Origin: JALOBO01 sp023228225
Lineage (GTDB): Bacteria > Bacillota > Clostridia > Christensenellales > UBA1242
Assembly (NCBI GenBank): GCA_041663585.1
Contig: JBAYMN010000002.1
Coordinates: 35,674 to 99,673 of the forward strand
Reading direction: 5' to 3'
DNA: 64,000 nt
The translations under genes were made by a program, and so were the position numbers. The stretch's first letter is position 1. Each line of letters begins with the position of its first letter. The notes under the pieces are model-generated. The model saw nothing but the letters and a program-made list of their open reading frames with translations, had not been told where the DNA came from and did no database searches. Positions 56,134-64,000 of the stretch are shown here, one piece after another.

Positions 56134-56177
56134 GATAAGCACATTGGGCTGAATAAAGACAAATGTGCTCATTTACA

Positions 56178-56267
56178 TGGCGGAAGGAGTGAGATTTGAA
56201 CTCACGGTACTCTTTCGGGCACACACGCTTTCGAGGCGTGCACATTCGGCCACTCTGACACCCTTCC
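56178..56267 (-). tRNA. tRNA-Ser (anticodon CGA)
   Basis: A 90-nt gene with acceptor arm GGAAGGG pairing TCCTTCC, discriminator G and encoded CCA. The anticodon stem CACGC/GCGTG surrounds loop CTCGAAA, so the anticodon is CGA (codon UCG). There is a long variable arm typical of serine tRNA, and the T arm is GTGAG-TTCAAAT-CTCAC. Confidence 0.95.
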
Positions 56268-56288
56268 ATATATTTTGTCAGCGGGTTA

Positions 56289-56317
56289 ATTGTAACAAAA
56301 TTTGAGGACACTGTCAA
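56289..56317 (-). promoter_or_regulatory. tRNA-Ser promoter
   Basis: On the minus strand, TTGACA (complement of 56312-56317), a 17-bp spacer and TACAAT (complement of 56289-56294), about 22 bp before the tRNA. Confidence 0.8.
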
Positions 56318-56332
56318 TACTTATTGGTATTT

Positions 56333-56357
56333 AAAAAAGTAGCGGTCCGTTACTTTT
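56333..56357 (-). terminator. Terminator of the radical SAM gene
   Basis: AAAAGTA and TACTTTT arms (56335-56341 and 56351-56357) flank a GC-rich centre that extends the stem; a T-run follows on the minus strand. It lies about 105 bp after the radical SAM stop. Confidence 0.6.
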
Positions 56358-56461
56358 AGAATTTTATATTATATTGTTTTACTTTGTAAGCTCAATTCCA
56401 TTTGTATGTAAAATTGAAAATAGTTTTTCTCATTCCTCGTAAATATCTAGTGCGTTATAAC

Positions 56462-57358
56462 TTAATATATAAAAGAGTCATCATTTTTTTCAAAATCTGG
56501 AATAAAATCGCAAGTGGCACTTGATTTTTCTTGTGAAAAACCGCTAGTAAACCCTAATTTTAAAAATTTATTTAATACTATTTTGTATTCAATAGGTTTT
56601 AGTTTGTTTTTTAGTATTGGGTGTGAAAGCGCTTTATAGCATGGCGTGTATTGATTCATCAAACTTATTATTGTATCAGTGCCCATATTTTGTTTTACCC
56701 ATTCCAAAATTTTAATGCTATCGCTAAAATGTGTAGGTAGTACTAAATGTCTTACAATAATTCCTTTTTGCATAATACCATTTTTTATAATATCAATAGG
56801 TTGATTTTTACGCATTTGTAGTAGTGCGGAAGTGCATTTATCCATATAGTCGGGCGCGGAAGAATATTCATTTGATAATTTATTATCAAAATATTTAAAA
56901 TCGCATAAATAAATATCCACATACTCTTTTAGTTTTTTTATTGTATCGCTAGTTTCATAGCCGCTGGTATTCCAAACAATAGGAATTTTGGGTTTGTAAA
57001 TATTAAGTGCTGCAATAATTTCTGTTGTATAATGAGTGGGCGATACTAAATTAATATTATGTACGCCACTTTGCTCTAATTGCTTAAATAAACCCGCTAG
57101 TTTTTCTATCGTGGTTTCTTTGCCAAGCCCACCAGAAGATATTTTATAATTTTGGCAATATATACATTTTAGCGAGCAGTGCGAGAAAAATATTGCACCG
57201 CTACCATTTGTGCCACTTATAATCGGCTCTTCCCAAAAGTGTTTCATTACTTTTGCAATTTTTAAACTTTTTGCACCACAAAAGTCGCTTGAATTTGAGC
57301 GGTCGATCAAACAATTTCTTGGGCAAATATTACATAAAATTGGCTTTATTGCTTTCAT
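56462..57358 (-). CDS. Radical SAM protein, PFL-activase-like (COG1313/PflX type)
   Basis: A 298-residue enzyme with the radical SAM cluster motif CSLKCIYCQN (Cys 61, 65, 68). A preceding Cys group (C9, C12, C16, C27) may bind zinc or a second cluster. The stretch ISLMNQYTPCYKA and the overall layout match the PflX-like group whose substrates are mostly unknown. No glycyl radical enzyme gene is adjacent, so its partner cannot be named. A single gene. Confidence 0.85.
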   Translation of the reverse strand: MKAIKPILCNICPRNCLIDRSNSSDFCGAKSLKIAKVMKHFWEEPIISGTNGSGAIFFSHCSLKCIYCQNYKISSGGLGKETTIEKLAGLFKQLEQSGVHNINLVSPTHYTTEIIAALNIYKPKIPIVWNTSGYETSDTIKKLKEYVDIYLCDFKYFDNKLSNEYSSAPDYMDKCTSALLQMRKNQPIDIIKNGIMQKGIIVRHLVLPTHFSDSIKILEWVKQNMGTDTIISLMNQYTPCYKALSHPILKNKLKPIEYKIVLNKFLKLGFTSGFSQEKSSATCDFIPDFEKNDDSFIY

Positions 57359-57412
57359 AGAATTTATTGTATTACTTAAATTTTAATAAGTCAATCTGCT
57401 TTTATATTTTTA

Positions 57413-57922
57413 TTATACTGATGCAAACCAACCAATATGAGGTGGATAGAATGTAAAAACAAAAAATGCAAAAATTATTGTTAAGCCCAAATAAACGATT
57501 ATTTTTTTATGTTTAAATTTGTGATTAAGACTAAGCAATTTGTAACTTATAAAGTAAGAAAATGTTACTAAAATTAATGCGATTATAATATCAATAACTA
57601 CAAAATGTTCACCAAGCACGCCACTGTATGAGTAATAAATTATTGCAAGTAGCGGTATATTCAGTGTTACTCCAATTAGTTTTGTGCTCCAAAAATCATC
57701 ACAATGTTTTGGTTTTAAAACAAAACATTCTATTACGGCATAAATTAGAAAAGGAAAGACTAAAAGTTTTGTATGTTCCCATACACTTTCGTTAATAGGG
57801 GCTATAAGTGAAATTATTATATTTTGATTAGTCAAATCGTACAAAAAATGAAACAAAAAACTTGCCAATACTCCCCAAATCAAACCTATAAGTTCAGCCA
57901 AAAATAACTTTTTATTAGTCAT
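57413..57922 (-). CDS. DUF6512-like integral membrane protein
   Basis: A 169-residue protein with about five hydrophobic helices and the conserved PINESVWEHTKLLVFPF stretch near 43-59 that marks the DUF6512 group of Firmicutes. Function unknown. I chose ATG 57922 because GAGGTG lies 5 nt upstream; a start at 57934 is in frame but lacks one. Confidence 0.72.
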   Translation of the reverse strand: MTNKKLFLAELIGLIWGVLASFLFHFLYDLTNQNIIISLIAPINESVWEHTKLLVFPFLIYAVIECFVLKPKHCDDFWSTKLIGVTLNIPLLAIIYYSYSGVLGEHFVVIDIIIALILVTFSYFISYKLLSLNHKFKHKKIIVYLGLTIIFAFFVFTFYPPHIGWFASV

Positions 57923-58056
57923 AATACACCTCACTATAAATTATACATATAATGAATAATTATTCAAGCTTCATTGACTTTGTAAATTTAATTTGATACA
58001 ATTGCTTGTTATTATATAAATTATTTAACTTTTTTGTATTTATATTGGAGCCAAAA

Positions 58057-60033
58057 ATGAAAAAATTTTTAACTAGAAGTGTCTTTTTTTCTGTAATCTA
58101 TATAGTGTTAGCGATTATTGTTGAAATAGTAACTTTTTTAATGCTTAATTTGGGACTATTTCCTACGTATTTTATTTTGGATTTAGCCATAATGTTTTGT
58201 TTGGCAACTATAATATTTATTATACCAAGTAGTTTGGCACAATCTATAACCGCAGGAATTATATTACTGATTCAGATTGTAATAAGTTATATTAATATCA
58301 CACTTTATGAAATTTATGGTGATTTATTATCGCTAGACATGATTGCGCTGGGTGGTGAGGCGTTTAAAGCGTTTGATCCGGCTGACTTAAACGGATTAGT
58401 GACTTTGATTTTTGTTGTTTTGGCGGTTGTGTATATTTTATTATCTAAAAAAGCATGCAAGTGTAAAATGGAATACAAATATAAATTTAAGTCAAGACTC
58501 TCACTTATTTTGCTGGGTATTTTTATAGTTAATCAAGCAATAGTTGGTTGCTCATACTATTTGCAATACAACGCACTTCAATTAGAGGCGTCAGAAAGCA
58601 CTTCTGAATATGAAGAGTATTTTGAAAATGATGCCGCTCTTTACGAATCACTTGTTTTTAAAGTGGATTCTCTAAAAAAATTTGGCACATATGCATTTTA
58701 TGCCAAAGGAATTTTTAACATGCTTAGCCTATCGGATTTAAGTGATCAAGAATATGATGATATTTGCAATTATATAATTGAAGGCGAGCAGTCTACTGTA
58801 AATTCAAATACCGGTTTGTGGGAAGACAATAATATTATAGTAATCATGGTAGAATCGCTAGAATGGTTTGCAATTGATCCGGATTATACACCTACATTAT
58901 ATATGATGTCGCAAGAGGGTTATACATTAAACAATTATTACAGCAAAAACAAAACTAACATATCTGAAACCGATGTAATATTAGGCAATCAGCCATTAAG
59001 CATAAGTTTTTATGAAAATTATTTTAGTGAAAATCCAAGTGAAGAACTTATAATTCCTTTTACGCTTCCAAATAAATTGAAAGAAGCGGACTACACTAGC
59101 ATTAATTTTTTCCACGATTATTTAGATGACTTTTATAGAAGGTATTTAACTCACCCTGCAATGGGTTTTGATGATGTTATTGATATGGACGATATGAACA
59201 TTTCTAACGCTTCGCCAGTATTCCACGATTTTGTACGCGATTCCGATATGTTTAAAAATGTTATAGATCAAATTGCACCAACTGATGAAAAATTTTTCAG
59301 TTTTATTACAACAGTAACCAGTCATGGACCTTACACTTATAATTATAGACTTGATGAATATTATGATATGCTTGCTGATACCGAAAGATACACAGCATTT
59401 GTTGAATGGTTTAATACAAATTATCCCGAATATGAATATCCAACAGATGAAGACATGTTAGAATATTATTTATATTACAAAGCCGCAATAATGGATTTAG
59501 ATGCTGGGCTTGCTTACTTATTGCAATATTTAGAAGATAACAATATGTCCGATAATACAAGTATTGTACTTTATGCTGATCACTATGCTTATTATAATGA
59601 ACTAACTTATGATATAAAAAATATTGGAAATAAAATTTATTATAATACTGAACTTTATCGCGTTCCCTGCATAATTTATGATACAGCACTTGGCACAAAA
59701 CAAGAAGATATGTTTTCTTGTGTATTTAATATTACTCCAACCATTTTGGATTTGTGTGGAATAACATATAATGAAGCACTTTATGCGGGTTATTCAATAT
59801 TTAGTGAAAAAGCCGATGATACTATTTTTGTATCTAGAATAGGTGGGGTAATGCGTAACGATATATACTCGGATAATGTTGTAGATATTGTAGATGAAGA
59901 GACTTATGATGAACTTGAAGTACAAAAATTTAGGGAAGATTCACTTACTTACTTTATTAAGCAAGGCTATATTAATGACATCTACAAGTACAATGTATTT
60001 TCAAAATATCCAGATTTACTTGGATATATTTAA
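58057..60033 (+). CDS. LTA synthase-like sulfatase-family membrane protein
   Basis: A 658-residue protein. Five hydrophobic helices fall in residues 1-175. An extracellular alkaline-phosphatase/sulfatase domain (about 240-600) begins IIVIMVESLEWFAI, where the Glu is a metal ligand. The expected Thr nucleophile lies in SKNKTNISETDV, and ADHYAY is the metal-binding end motif. Lipoteichoic acid synthases have this layout and polymerise glycerol phosphate. I chose ATG 58057 (TTGGAG 8 nt upstream); 58006 is in frame but unsupported. A hairpin terminator follows. Confidence 0.87.
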   Translation: MKKFLTRSVFFSVIYIVLAIIVEIVTFLMLNLGLFPTYFILDLAIMFCLATIIFIIPSSLAQSITAGIILLIQIVISYINITLYEIYGDLLSLDMIALGGEAFKAFDPADLNGLVTLIFVVLAVVYILLSKKACKCKMEYKYKFKSRLSLILLGIFIVNQAIVGCSYYLQYNALQLEASESTSEYEEYFENDAALYESLVFKVDSLKKFGTYAFYAKGIFNMLSLSDLSDQEYDDICNYIIEGEQSTVNSNTGLWEDNNIIVIMVESLEWFAIDPDYTPTLYMMSQEGYTLNNYYSKNKTNISETDVILGNQPLSISFYENYFSENPSEELIIPFTLPNKLKEADYTSINFFHDYLDDFYRRYLTHPAMGFDDVIDMDDMNISNASPVFHDFVRDSDMFKNVIDQIAPTDEKFFSFITTVTSHGPYTYNYRLDEYYDMLADTERYTAFVEWFNTNYPEYEYPTDEDMLEYYLYYKAAIMDLDAGLAYLLQYLEDNNMSDNTSIVLYADHYAYYNELTYDIKNIGNKIYYNTELYRVPCIIYDTALGTKQEDMFSCVFNITPTILDLCGITYNEALYAGYSIFSEKADDTIFVSRIGGVMRNDIYSDNVVDIVDEETYDELEVQKFREDSLTYFIKQGYINDIYKYNVFSKYPDLLGYI

Positions 60034-60042
60034 AAAAATATA

Positions 60043-60066
60043 AAAACGGCAATTGCCGTTTTTTAG
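60043..60066 (+). terminator. Terminator of the LTA-synthase-like gene
   Basis: The palindrome AACGGCAATTGCCGTT (60045-60060) is followed by TTTTT. Confidence 0.8.
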
Positions 60067-60080
60067 TTTTAAAAAATTGC

Positions 60081-60109
60081 TTGCGTATTCTTAAAAATAT
60101 GTGTAACAT
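60081..60109 (+). promoter_or_regulatory. cca promoter placing the start of transcription at the ATG
   Basis: TTGCGT at 60081-60086, 17 bp, TAACAT at 60104-60109. Seven bases after the -10 is 60116, the A of the gene's ATG, which would give a leaderless message. Confidence 0.5.
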
Positions 60110-60115
60110 AATATT

Positions 60116-61342
60116 ATGAATATCATAGTGCCCAAAGAACTTAAAATATTATCTTCACTGTTTGCGTTAAATGGTACACCTCTTTATATAGTAGGTGGTT
60201 ATGTTCGCAATGCGGTTCTTGGTATTTATAAGACCGATATAGACACAGCGGCTGACAGTACGCCAGAGGAAGTAATAAAACTACTTAGCGGAACTCAGTT
60301 TTCCTGCAAAGAACAAAGTAAAAAAATGGGGACACTAAAAATTTACTCTTCAAAAAATTTTGAATGTGAATATACAGCGTTTAGAAACGAACAGTATTCG
60401 GAAGGCGGAAATCATAAGCCAATAACTGTAAGTTTTAAAACTGATATTATTGAAGATGCAAAAAGACGGGACTTTACTTGCAATGCACTTTACTATGATA
60501 TACAAAAACAAAAAATAATTGACTTTTATAATGGGCAAAAACATACGCTTGAACATACATTAAAAGTAATAAGCGATTCTGTATTTGAAAGTGATGGACT
60601 AAGGTTGTTAAGGCTAATAAGACAAAGTGCAGAGTTAAATTTTAGAATAGATGCACATACATTTAATTTAGCGTGTAAAGAAGTTGATAAACTTAAAGAT
60701 ATTAGCGCCGAACGCATAAGGGTGGAATTTGAATTTATGCTTAATGCCGATGAAAAATACGGTATAGGCAATCACATGCTTGCAATGGAACGCCTATTAA
60801 AAATAGGTGCGGCAAAATATGTTTACAAGACAAATTCGGTAAAATTTAAATATTTAAGACAATGCGAGGAAATATCTAGACTCACTGCACTTATTATTGA
60901 TATGGGGCTTAAAGAGCACGATGTTTTTGTATTTATGGGTGCTAAGGGGTTAAAATTTTCCAATAGAATTATTAATAAAACAACTCTTGCTGTATCTGCG
61001 TTTTATGAATTAAAAGGTTCAGTGAAAAGTGCACTCAGTTTAAGATTGTTTATTCAAAAGTATTATACCGTGCTTGATATTTTGCTTGGTTTGAAATATA
61101 AAAACATTCAAATTGAAAAGCAACTACAAATTATGCGTTCTAAAAACATGCCGATTAGTTTAAGTGAGTTGAATATTAGTGGAATTACACTTATGAGATA
61201 TTTTCCTAAGGTTACTGCAAATAAAATTGGTATAATATTACATGATTTATTATGTTTTACTGCAAAAAACGGTAATTTAAATAAGCAAAATCTTTTACTT
61301 AATAAAGTAGGAAATGATATTAAACAAAATAAATATTTGTAA
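60116..61342 (+). CDS. cca: CCA tRNA nucleotidyltransferase
   Basis: A 408-residue class II enzyme that adds or repairs the 3' CCA of tRNAs. The nucleotidyl-transfer motif GGYVRNAVLG with the metal-binding DIDTAAD is near 24-44, followed by RRDFTCNALYYD and the ERIRVEFE helix. The tail is longer than minimal homologues but without an HD domain signature I can see. No Shine-Dalgarno precedes the ATG. The nearby tRNA-Ser already encodes CCA, so here the enzyme would mainly repair. Confidence 0.92.
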   Translation: MNIIVPKELKILSSLFALNGTPLYIVGGYVRNAVLGIYKTDIDTAADSTPEEVIKLLSGTQFSCKEQSKKMGTLKIYSSKNFECEYTAFRNEQYSEGGNHKPITVSFKTDIIEDAKRRDFTCNALYYDIQKQKIIDFYNGQKHTLEHTLKVISDSVFESDGLRLLRLIRQSAELNFRIDAHTFNLACKEVDKLKDISAERIRVEFEFMLNADEKYGIGNHMLAMERLLKIGAAKYVYKTNSVKFKYLRQCEEISRLTALIIDMGLKEHDVFVFMGAKGLKFSNRIINKTTLAVSAFYELKGSVKSALSLRLFIQKYYTVLDILLGLKYKNIQIEKQLQIMRSKNMPISLSELNISGITLMRYFPKVTANKIGIILHDLLCFTAKNGNLNKQNLLLNKVGNDIKQNKYL

Positions 61343-61413
61343 GATGAATTTTATCACAAAGTTTAAAATATTTAAAAATACATTTATGTAGAAAAAAATC
61401 ACATACTATCACT

Positions 61414-62850
61414 ATGCAATCTGTAATAGTTTATATATATACTAATAAGCGTAAGTTAAAATATTTAAGCATAATAATATTGCTATTATTATTGGCTTTT
61501 TTAAGTCGTTCATATTGTCAGTCATCATATGTTTTTTCACAAAAACAATCACTTAACATTAATTATATTGCCCCGTATGGAGAACTTAAAGAGTATCCTG
61601 ATTTTGATATTTATCAGCAAGATTATTCCATTACACTTAAATTTAATAATAAAACTTGGCAACTAACGCAGAAAGACTTTACTCCAAACAACAACAACCA
61701 CGCAATAAATTCTGCAATGCAAAAATATGGTAGGCAAGGCAAATATGAAGAAAAATTGTATTATATAAGCAAAATAAAACATCAGGGATTTACAATTTTT
61801 CAAGCATATAATTTTGTGTTTTATAAATTTGACAGTGTTTTGCAAAATATCGGTAATTTAGTACGAACAGAACCTAAAAATGGGGTTATAAATTTTAATC
61901 CACAAAATTATCCTAATATGTTTAGTTTAAAAAAAGAAATTAATGGTCAAAAAGTTGACTTTGAAACATTGTATTCGGATATAGATAGTGAATTTAATAA
62001 AGAACCAAATCCTGTTATTAATATAAAAACGATTAGCATTAAACCTGAAATAACAGCGGATTACTTATTAAAAGCAACTGAAAAGCGTAGTGTGTTTTCT
62101 ACTTCGTTTTTAAGTTCCGTAGAGGAGAGGAAACATAATATAAAATTAGCGCTAAGTGCTTTGAATGGGTATAGGCTTAATGCCGGTGAAATAGGTTCTT
62201 TTAACGCTATTACAGGAAGAAGATTAAAAGAAAAGGGATACCAAGAAGCAAACATAATTAAAAATGGCTTGTTTATACCTGGACTTGGTGGTGGTGTGTG
62301 TCAAGTATCCACAACACTTTATAATGCACTTATTAGGGCGGATTTGAAAGTGGAAGAAGTACACAAACACAGTATTCCGGTCAGTTATGTGGAACTAGGA
62401 TTTGATGCAATGGTATCGGGAAGCAGTTCAGATTTAAAATTTAAAAATACAACGATGATGCCTGTTTTTATACGTGCTTATTCACAAAACGGCAGGGCCT
62501 ATATAGAAATTTATGGTAAATCAATGGAAAATATAATACTTAAACCGCGCAAGGAAATTATTAAAGTAATACCAAATGCTGGCGATATTATTGAAAAGGA
62601 TACGACAGGTGAATATAAAGAGCATGTTGAATATATAGGCGACTATTATAGAGTTAGAACTGCCCATGATGGTTATGAAGTAAAAACATACATACAATAT
62701 TATCTAAATGATGTGCTTGTAGCCGAAAAATTACTTCGCCATATTAAATATGACCCAATAACAGGCTTATTAATTGAAGGAACTAAACCGAAGCCTGTTA
62801 TCATACCGGAGCCAACTCCGCCACAAGCAAACAAACAAAACCCATTATAG
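61414..62850 (+). CDS. VanW-family surface protein
   Basis: A 478-residue protein with one N-terminal hydrophobic helix (about 17-34). The central VanW domain spans roughly 225-375, with RLNAGEIGSFNAITGRR and LFIPGLGGGVCQVSTTLYNA. A G5-like beta domain follows near 385-450 and the end is Pro-rich. VanW proteins are cell-envelope proteins of unclear role, first seen beside vancomycin resistance genes; no such genes are here. The ATG lacks a Shine-Dalgarno; TACTAT lies 5 bp before it and could be a -10. Confidence 0.85.
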   Translation: MQSVIVYIYTNKRKLKYLSIIILLLLLAFLSRSYCQSSYVFSQKQSLNINYIAPYGELKEYPDFDIYQQDYSITLKFNNKTWQLTQKDFTPNNNNHAINSAMQKYGRQGKYEEKLYYISKIKHQGFTIFQAYNFVFYKFDSVLQNIGNLVRTEPKNGVINFNPQNYPNMFSLKKEINGQKVDFETLYSDIDSEFNKEPNPVINIKTISIKPEITADYLLKATEKRSVFSTSFLSSVEERKHNIKLALSALNGYRLNAGEIGSFNAITGRRLKEKGYQEANIIKNGLFIPGLGGGVCQVSTTLYNALIRADLKVEEVHKHSIPVSYVELGFDAMVSGSSSDLKFKNTTMMPVFIRAYSQNGRAYIEIYGKSMENIILKPRKEIIKVIPNAGDIIEKDTTGEYKEHVEYIGDYYRVRTAHDGYEVKTYIQYYLNDVLVAEKLLRHIKYDPITGLLIEGTKPKPVIIPEPTPPQANKQNPL

Positions 62851-62893
62851 TAAATGCATAATATGCAAGCTTTAATAAATGTTTAGCGATGAA

Positions 62894-62924
62894 ATTGTGG
62901 ATAAGTGGATAACTTTTGTGTATA
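62894..62924 (+). repeat. 31-bp direct repeat, copy 1
   Basis: Begins ATTGTGGATAAGTGGATAAC; identical to 62998-63028. It contains three head-to-tail DnaA-like boxes. Confidence 0.85.
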
Positions 62925-62997
62925 AATCGTTATTTATACAAAAATATGCTTGTTTATACAAATTAAATAATTATTCAAACAAATCTATAAATATTTG

Positions 62998-63028
62998 ATT
63001 GTGGATAAGTGGATAACTTTTGTGTATA
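62998..63028 (+). repeat. 31-bp direct repeat, copy 2
   Basis: Perfect second copy, 104 bp after the first, about ten helical turns, in the same orientation. Confidence 0.85.
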
Positions 63029-63456
63029 TAATACTTTTATAATATAAAAATCATTATTAATAGGCACAGAGCCTATGGCGAGTTACAAAAAACAATTTTG
63101 CTAGTTGTGGATAGTTTGTGTTTTAAATGTTTATGAATTCAAAATTTGTGCATAAACAAGTAGAAATAATACAAATTTAATCTTTAAAGTGTATCCGATT
63201 CAATGGTGGAATATCTATTTTACACATATAATTTTTGCTTAACAAGCGTTCTTATTAAGTGTATAAGCCAACTGTTAATTAAGTGAATAAAATACAATAC
63301 AAAAAAGTGGTAGTTTATTCATGTATTAATAATAGAAGATGTTTTTTGTTTTCGTATTTTATGATATAACAATGCTTAAAACACCACAGAAATAAATACC
63401 AGAATATATTTTAAACTAAAAAATTGTTTCAAAATCAAAAAAGTGGTTTAATTTTG

Positions 63457-63485
63457 TTGTCTTAGCGGTTTTTTTATGATACAAT
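63457..63485 (+). promoter_or_regulatory. HU-gene promoter
   Basis: TTGTCT at 63457-63462, 17 bp, TACAAT at 63480-63485, with TGA directly before the -10. Confidence 0.65.
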
Positions 63486-63541
63486 GCAAATACATGGTGT
63501 GTATTAAAGCACATCAAATAATAAACAAAAGGGTGAAAAAA

Positions 63542-63814
63542 ATGAATAAAAGTGAATTATCAGCTGCAATCGCAGCAAAAGCAGAAGTTACAAAAGTAGC
63601 TGCTGAAAAAATGCTAAAAGCTTTTGAAGAGGTTGTAACCGAACAACTCGTTAAAGGCGAGAGAGTTCAATTAGTTGGATTTGTTACATTTGAAACAAAA
63701 CACCGTGCCGCAAGAAAGGGTATTAATCCTGCAACCAAAAAACCAATTAAAATTGCCGCTTGCACAGTAGCAGCAGCAAAAGTTGGCAAGAGTCTAAAAG
63801 AGGCTGTTAAATAG
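63542..63814 (+). CDS. hup: HU-family nucleoid DNA-binding protein
   Basis: A 90-residue protein of exactly the usual size. It opens MNKSELSAAIAAKAEVTK, then VQLVGFVTFETKHRAARKG and the arm NPATKKPIKIAA, which grips the minor groove. HU dimers bend and compact DNA and assist origin opening. The frame is open from 63476, but AAAGGGTG 8 nt before 63542 and the family start decide for the shorter form. Stop is TAG. It lies directly after the DnaA-box cluster. Confidence 0.95.
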   Translation: MNKSELSAAIAAKAEVTKVAAEKMLKAFEEVVTEQLVKGERVQLVGFVTFETKHRAARKGINPATKKPIKIAACTVAAAKVGKSLKEAVK

Positions 63815-63829
63815 TTCAACTTTATTTTT

Positions 63830-64000
63830 TAAAAGGGAAACCACGAGCCGATAAGTAGCGGACACGCATATTTATTTCGCCTACCTAACGGATAGGCGGA
63901 AAGTGGCACCGTTTAAACGCAATCTTTTTAACACTTTAACCCGTTTCAAAACCCTAGCGTATACTTCGATACGCGGCGGAACTTGAAACGGGTTAAATCA
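63830..64000. repeat. Hairpin-rich non-coding element at the window end
   Basis: Visibly more GC-rich than its surroundings, with no reading frame. It holds three stems. CGCCTA (63878-63883) pairs TAGGCG (63893-63898). TTTAACCCGTTTCAA (63935-63949) pairs perfectly with TTGAAACGGGTTAAA (63983-63997). Inside the latter, GCGTAT (63957-63962) pairs ATACGC (63969-63974). It resembles a mobile palindromic repeat and may continue past the window. Confidence 0.5.

Larger units (their letters stand above)
62851..63456. other. DnaA-box cluster, candidate replication origin or DnaA-binding locus
   Basis: A non-coding AT-rich stretch of about 0.6 kb. All boxes lie in one orientation (TGTGGATAA). Perfect boxes are at 62896-62904 and 63000-63008. 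One-mismatch boxes are at 62904-62912, 62917-62925, 63008-63016, 63106-63114 and 63147-63155; weaker ones occur at 63021 and 63258. A small hairpin (TAGGC/GCCTA) lies at 63061-63075. Such density is typical of an origin. Against it, rpoBC, fusA and tuf to the left would then be transcribed towards the leftward fork. A DnaA-titration or HU-regulating site is the alternative. Confidence 0.6.

Noticed and set aside
1..64000. CRISPR arrays, prophage or insertion-sequence transposases
   Set aside because: No regularly spaced repeats, integrase, transposase or phage structural genes were seen on either strand.

Overview
The window is a low-GC, AT-rich bacterial chromosome segment. Shine-Dalgarno signals of the AGGAGG type, TTGACA/TATAAT promoters and a Firmicutes-type gene content point to an uncultured member of the Clostridia. 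A YyaC-type spore protein homologue next to parAB and a cysteine-rich plus collagen-like pair of probable spore or cell-surface proteins suggest a spore-forming lineage or one descended from spore formers. I cannot name a genus. TAG is used as a normal stop (rpoB and HU end in TAG), so the code looks standard.

Layout. 0-2.7 kb: a Fur-family regulator, then on the minus strand a 28-residue membrane mini-protein with a 283-residue anchored protein, and recF. 2.8-15.9 kb: replication and origin-associated genes, dnaA-dnaN, then rpmH-rnpA-yidD-yidC-jag, mnmE-mnmG, two parS sites, rsmG, parA-parB, a convergent cvpA-like gene and yyaC. The rpmH-to-parB block runs in the same direction as dnaA-dnaN and recF is divergent, unlike the textbook Firmicutes order. 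16-25.5 kb: ftsH, a small anchored protein, ychF, uppP, the Cys-rich/collagen-like pair, a glycosyltransferase and a DUF6320-like/acyltransferase pair. 25.5-34 kb: two papain-family surface proteases (about 1736 and 718 residues) flanking dapA. 34-47.6 kb: rpoB-rpoC, an orphan HicB-like gene with a small unknown partner, and the str operon (L7Ae-like, rpsL, rpsG, fusA, tuf).

47.6-56.3 kb is the accessory part: an unknown 478-residue lysine-rich protein facing three tandem, divergent paralogues of an unrecognised family, each with its own sigma-A-like promoter. These are followed by a decaying NAD-salvage cluster (broken nicotinamidase, intact NUDIX hydrolase, intact NadM/NadR-like adenylyltransferase, radical SAM stub), a HAD gene with an in-frame stop, a cytidine deaminase, a truncated four-helix-bundle gene and tRNA-Ser(CGA). 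56.4-63.8 kb: a radical SAM enzyme, a DUF6512-like membrane protein, an LTA-synthase-like sulfatase, a CCA-adding enzyme and a VanW protein (both lacking a visible Shine-Dalgarno), then a 0.7 kb non-coding region with a dense same-strand cluster of DnaA boxes ahead of the HU gene. The window closes in a hairpin-rich non-coding element.

How it works together: most of the window is housekeeping (replication start, segregation, membrane insertion, tRNA modification, transcription, translation). The least explained parts are the three tandem paralogues plus their convergent neighbour, the DnaA-box cluster about 59 kb from dnaA, and the giant protease with a roughly 200-residue basic tail after its last membrane helix. 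All family assignments were made by reading motifs; no database search was run.
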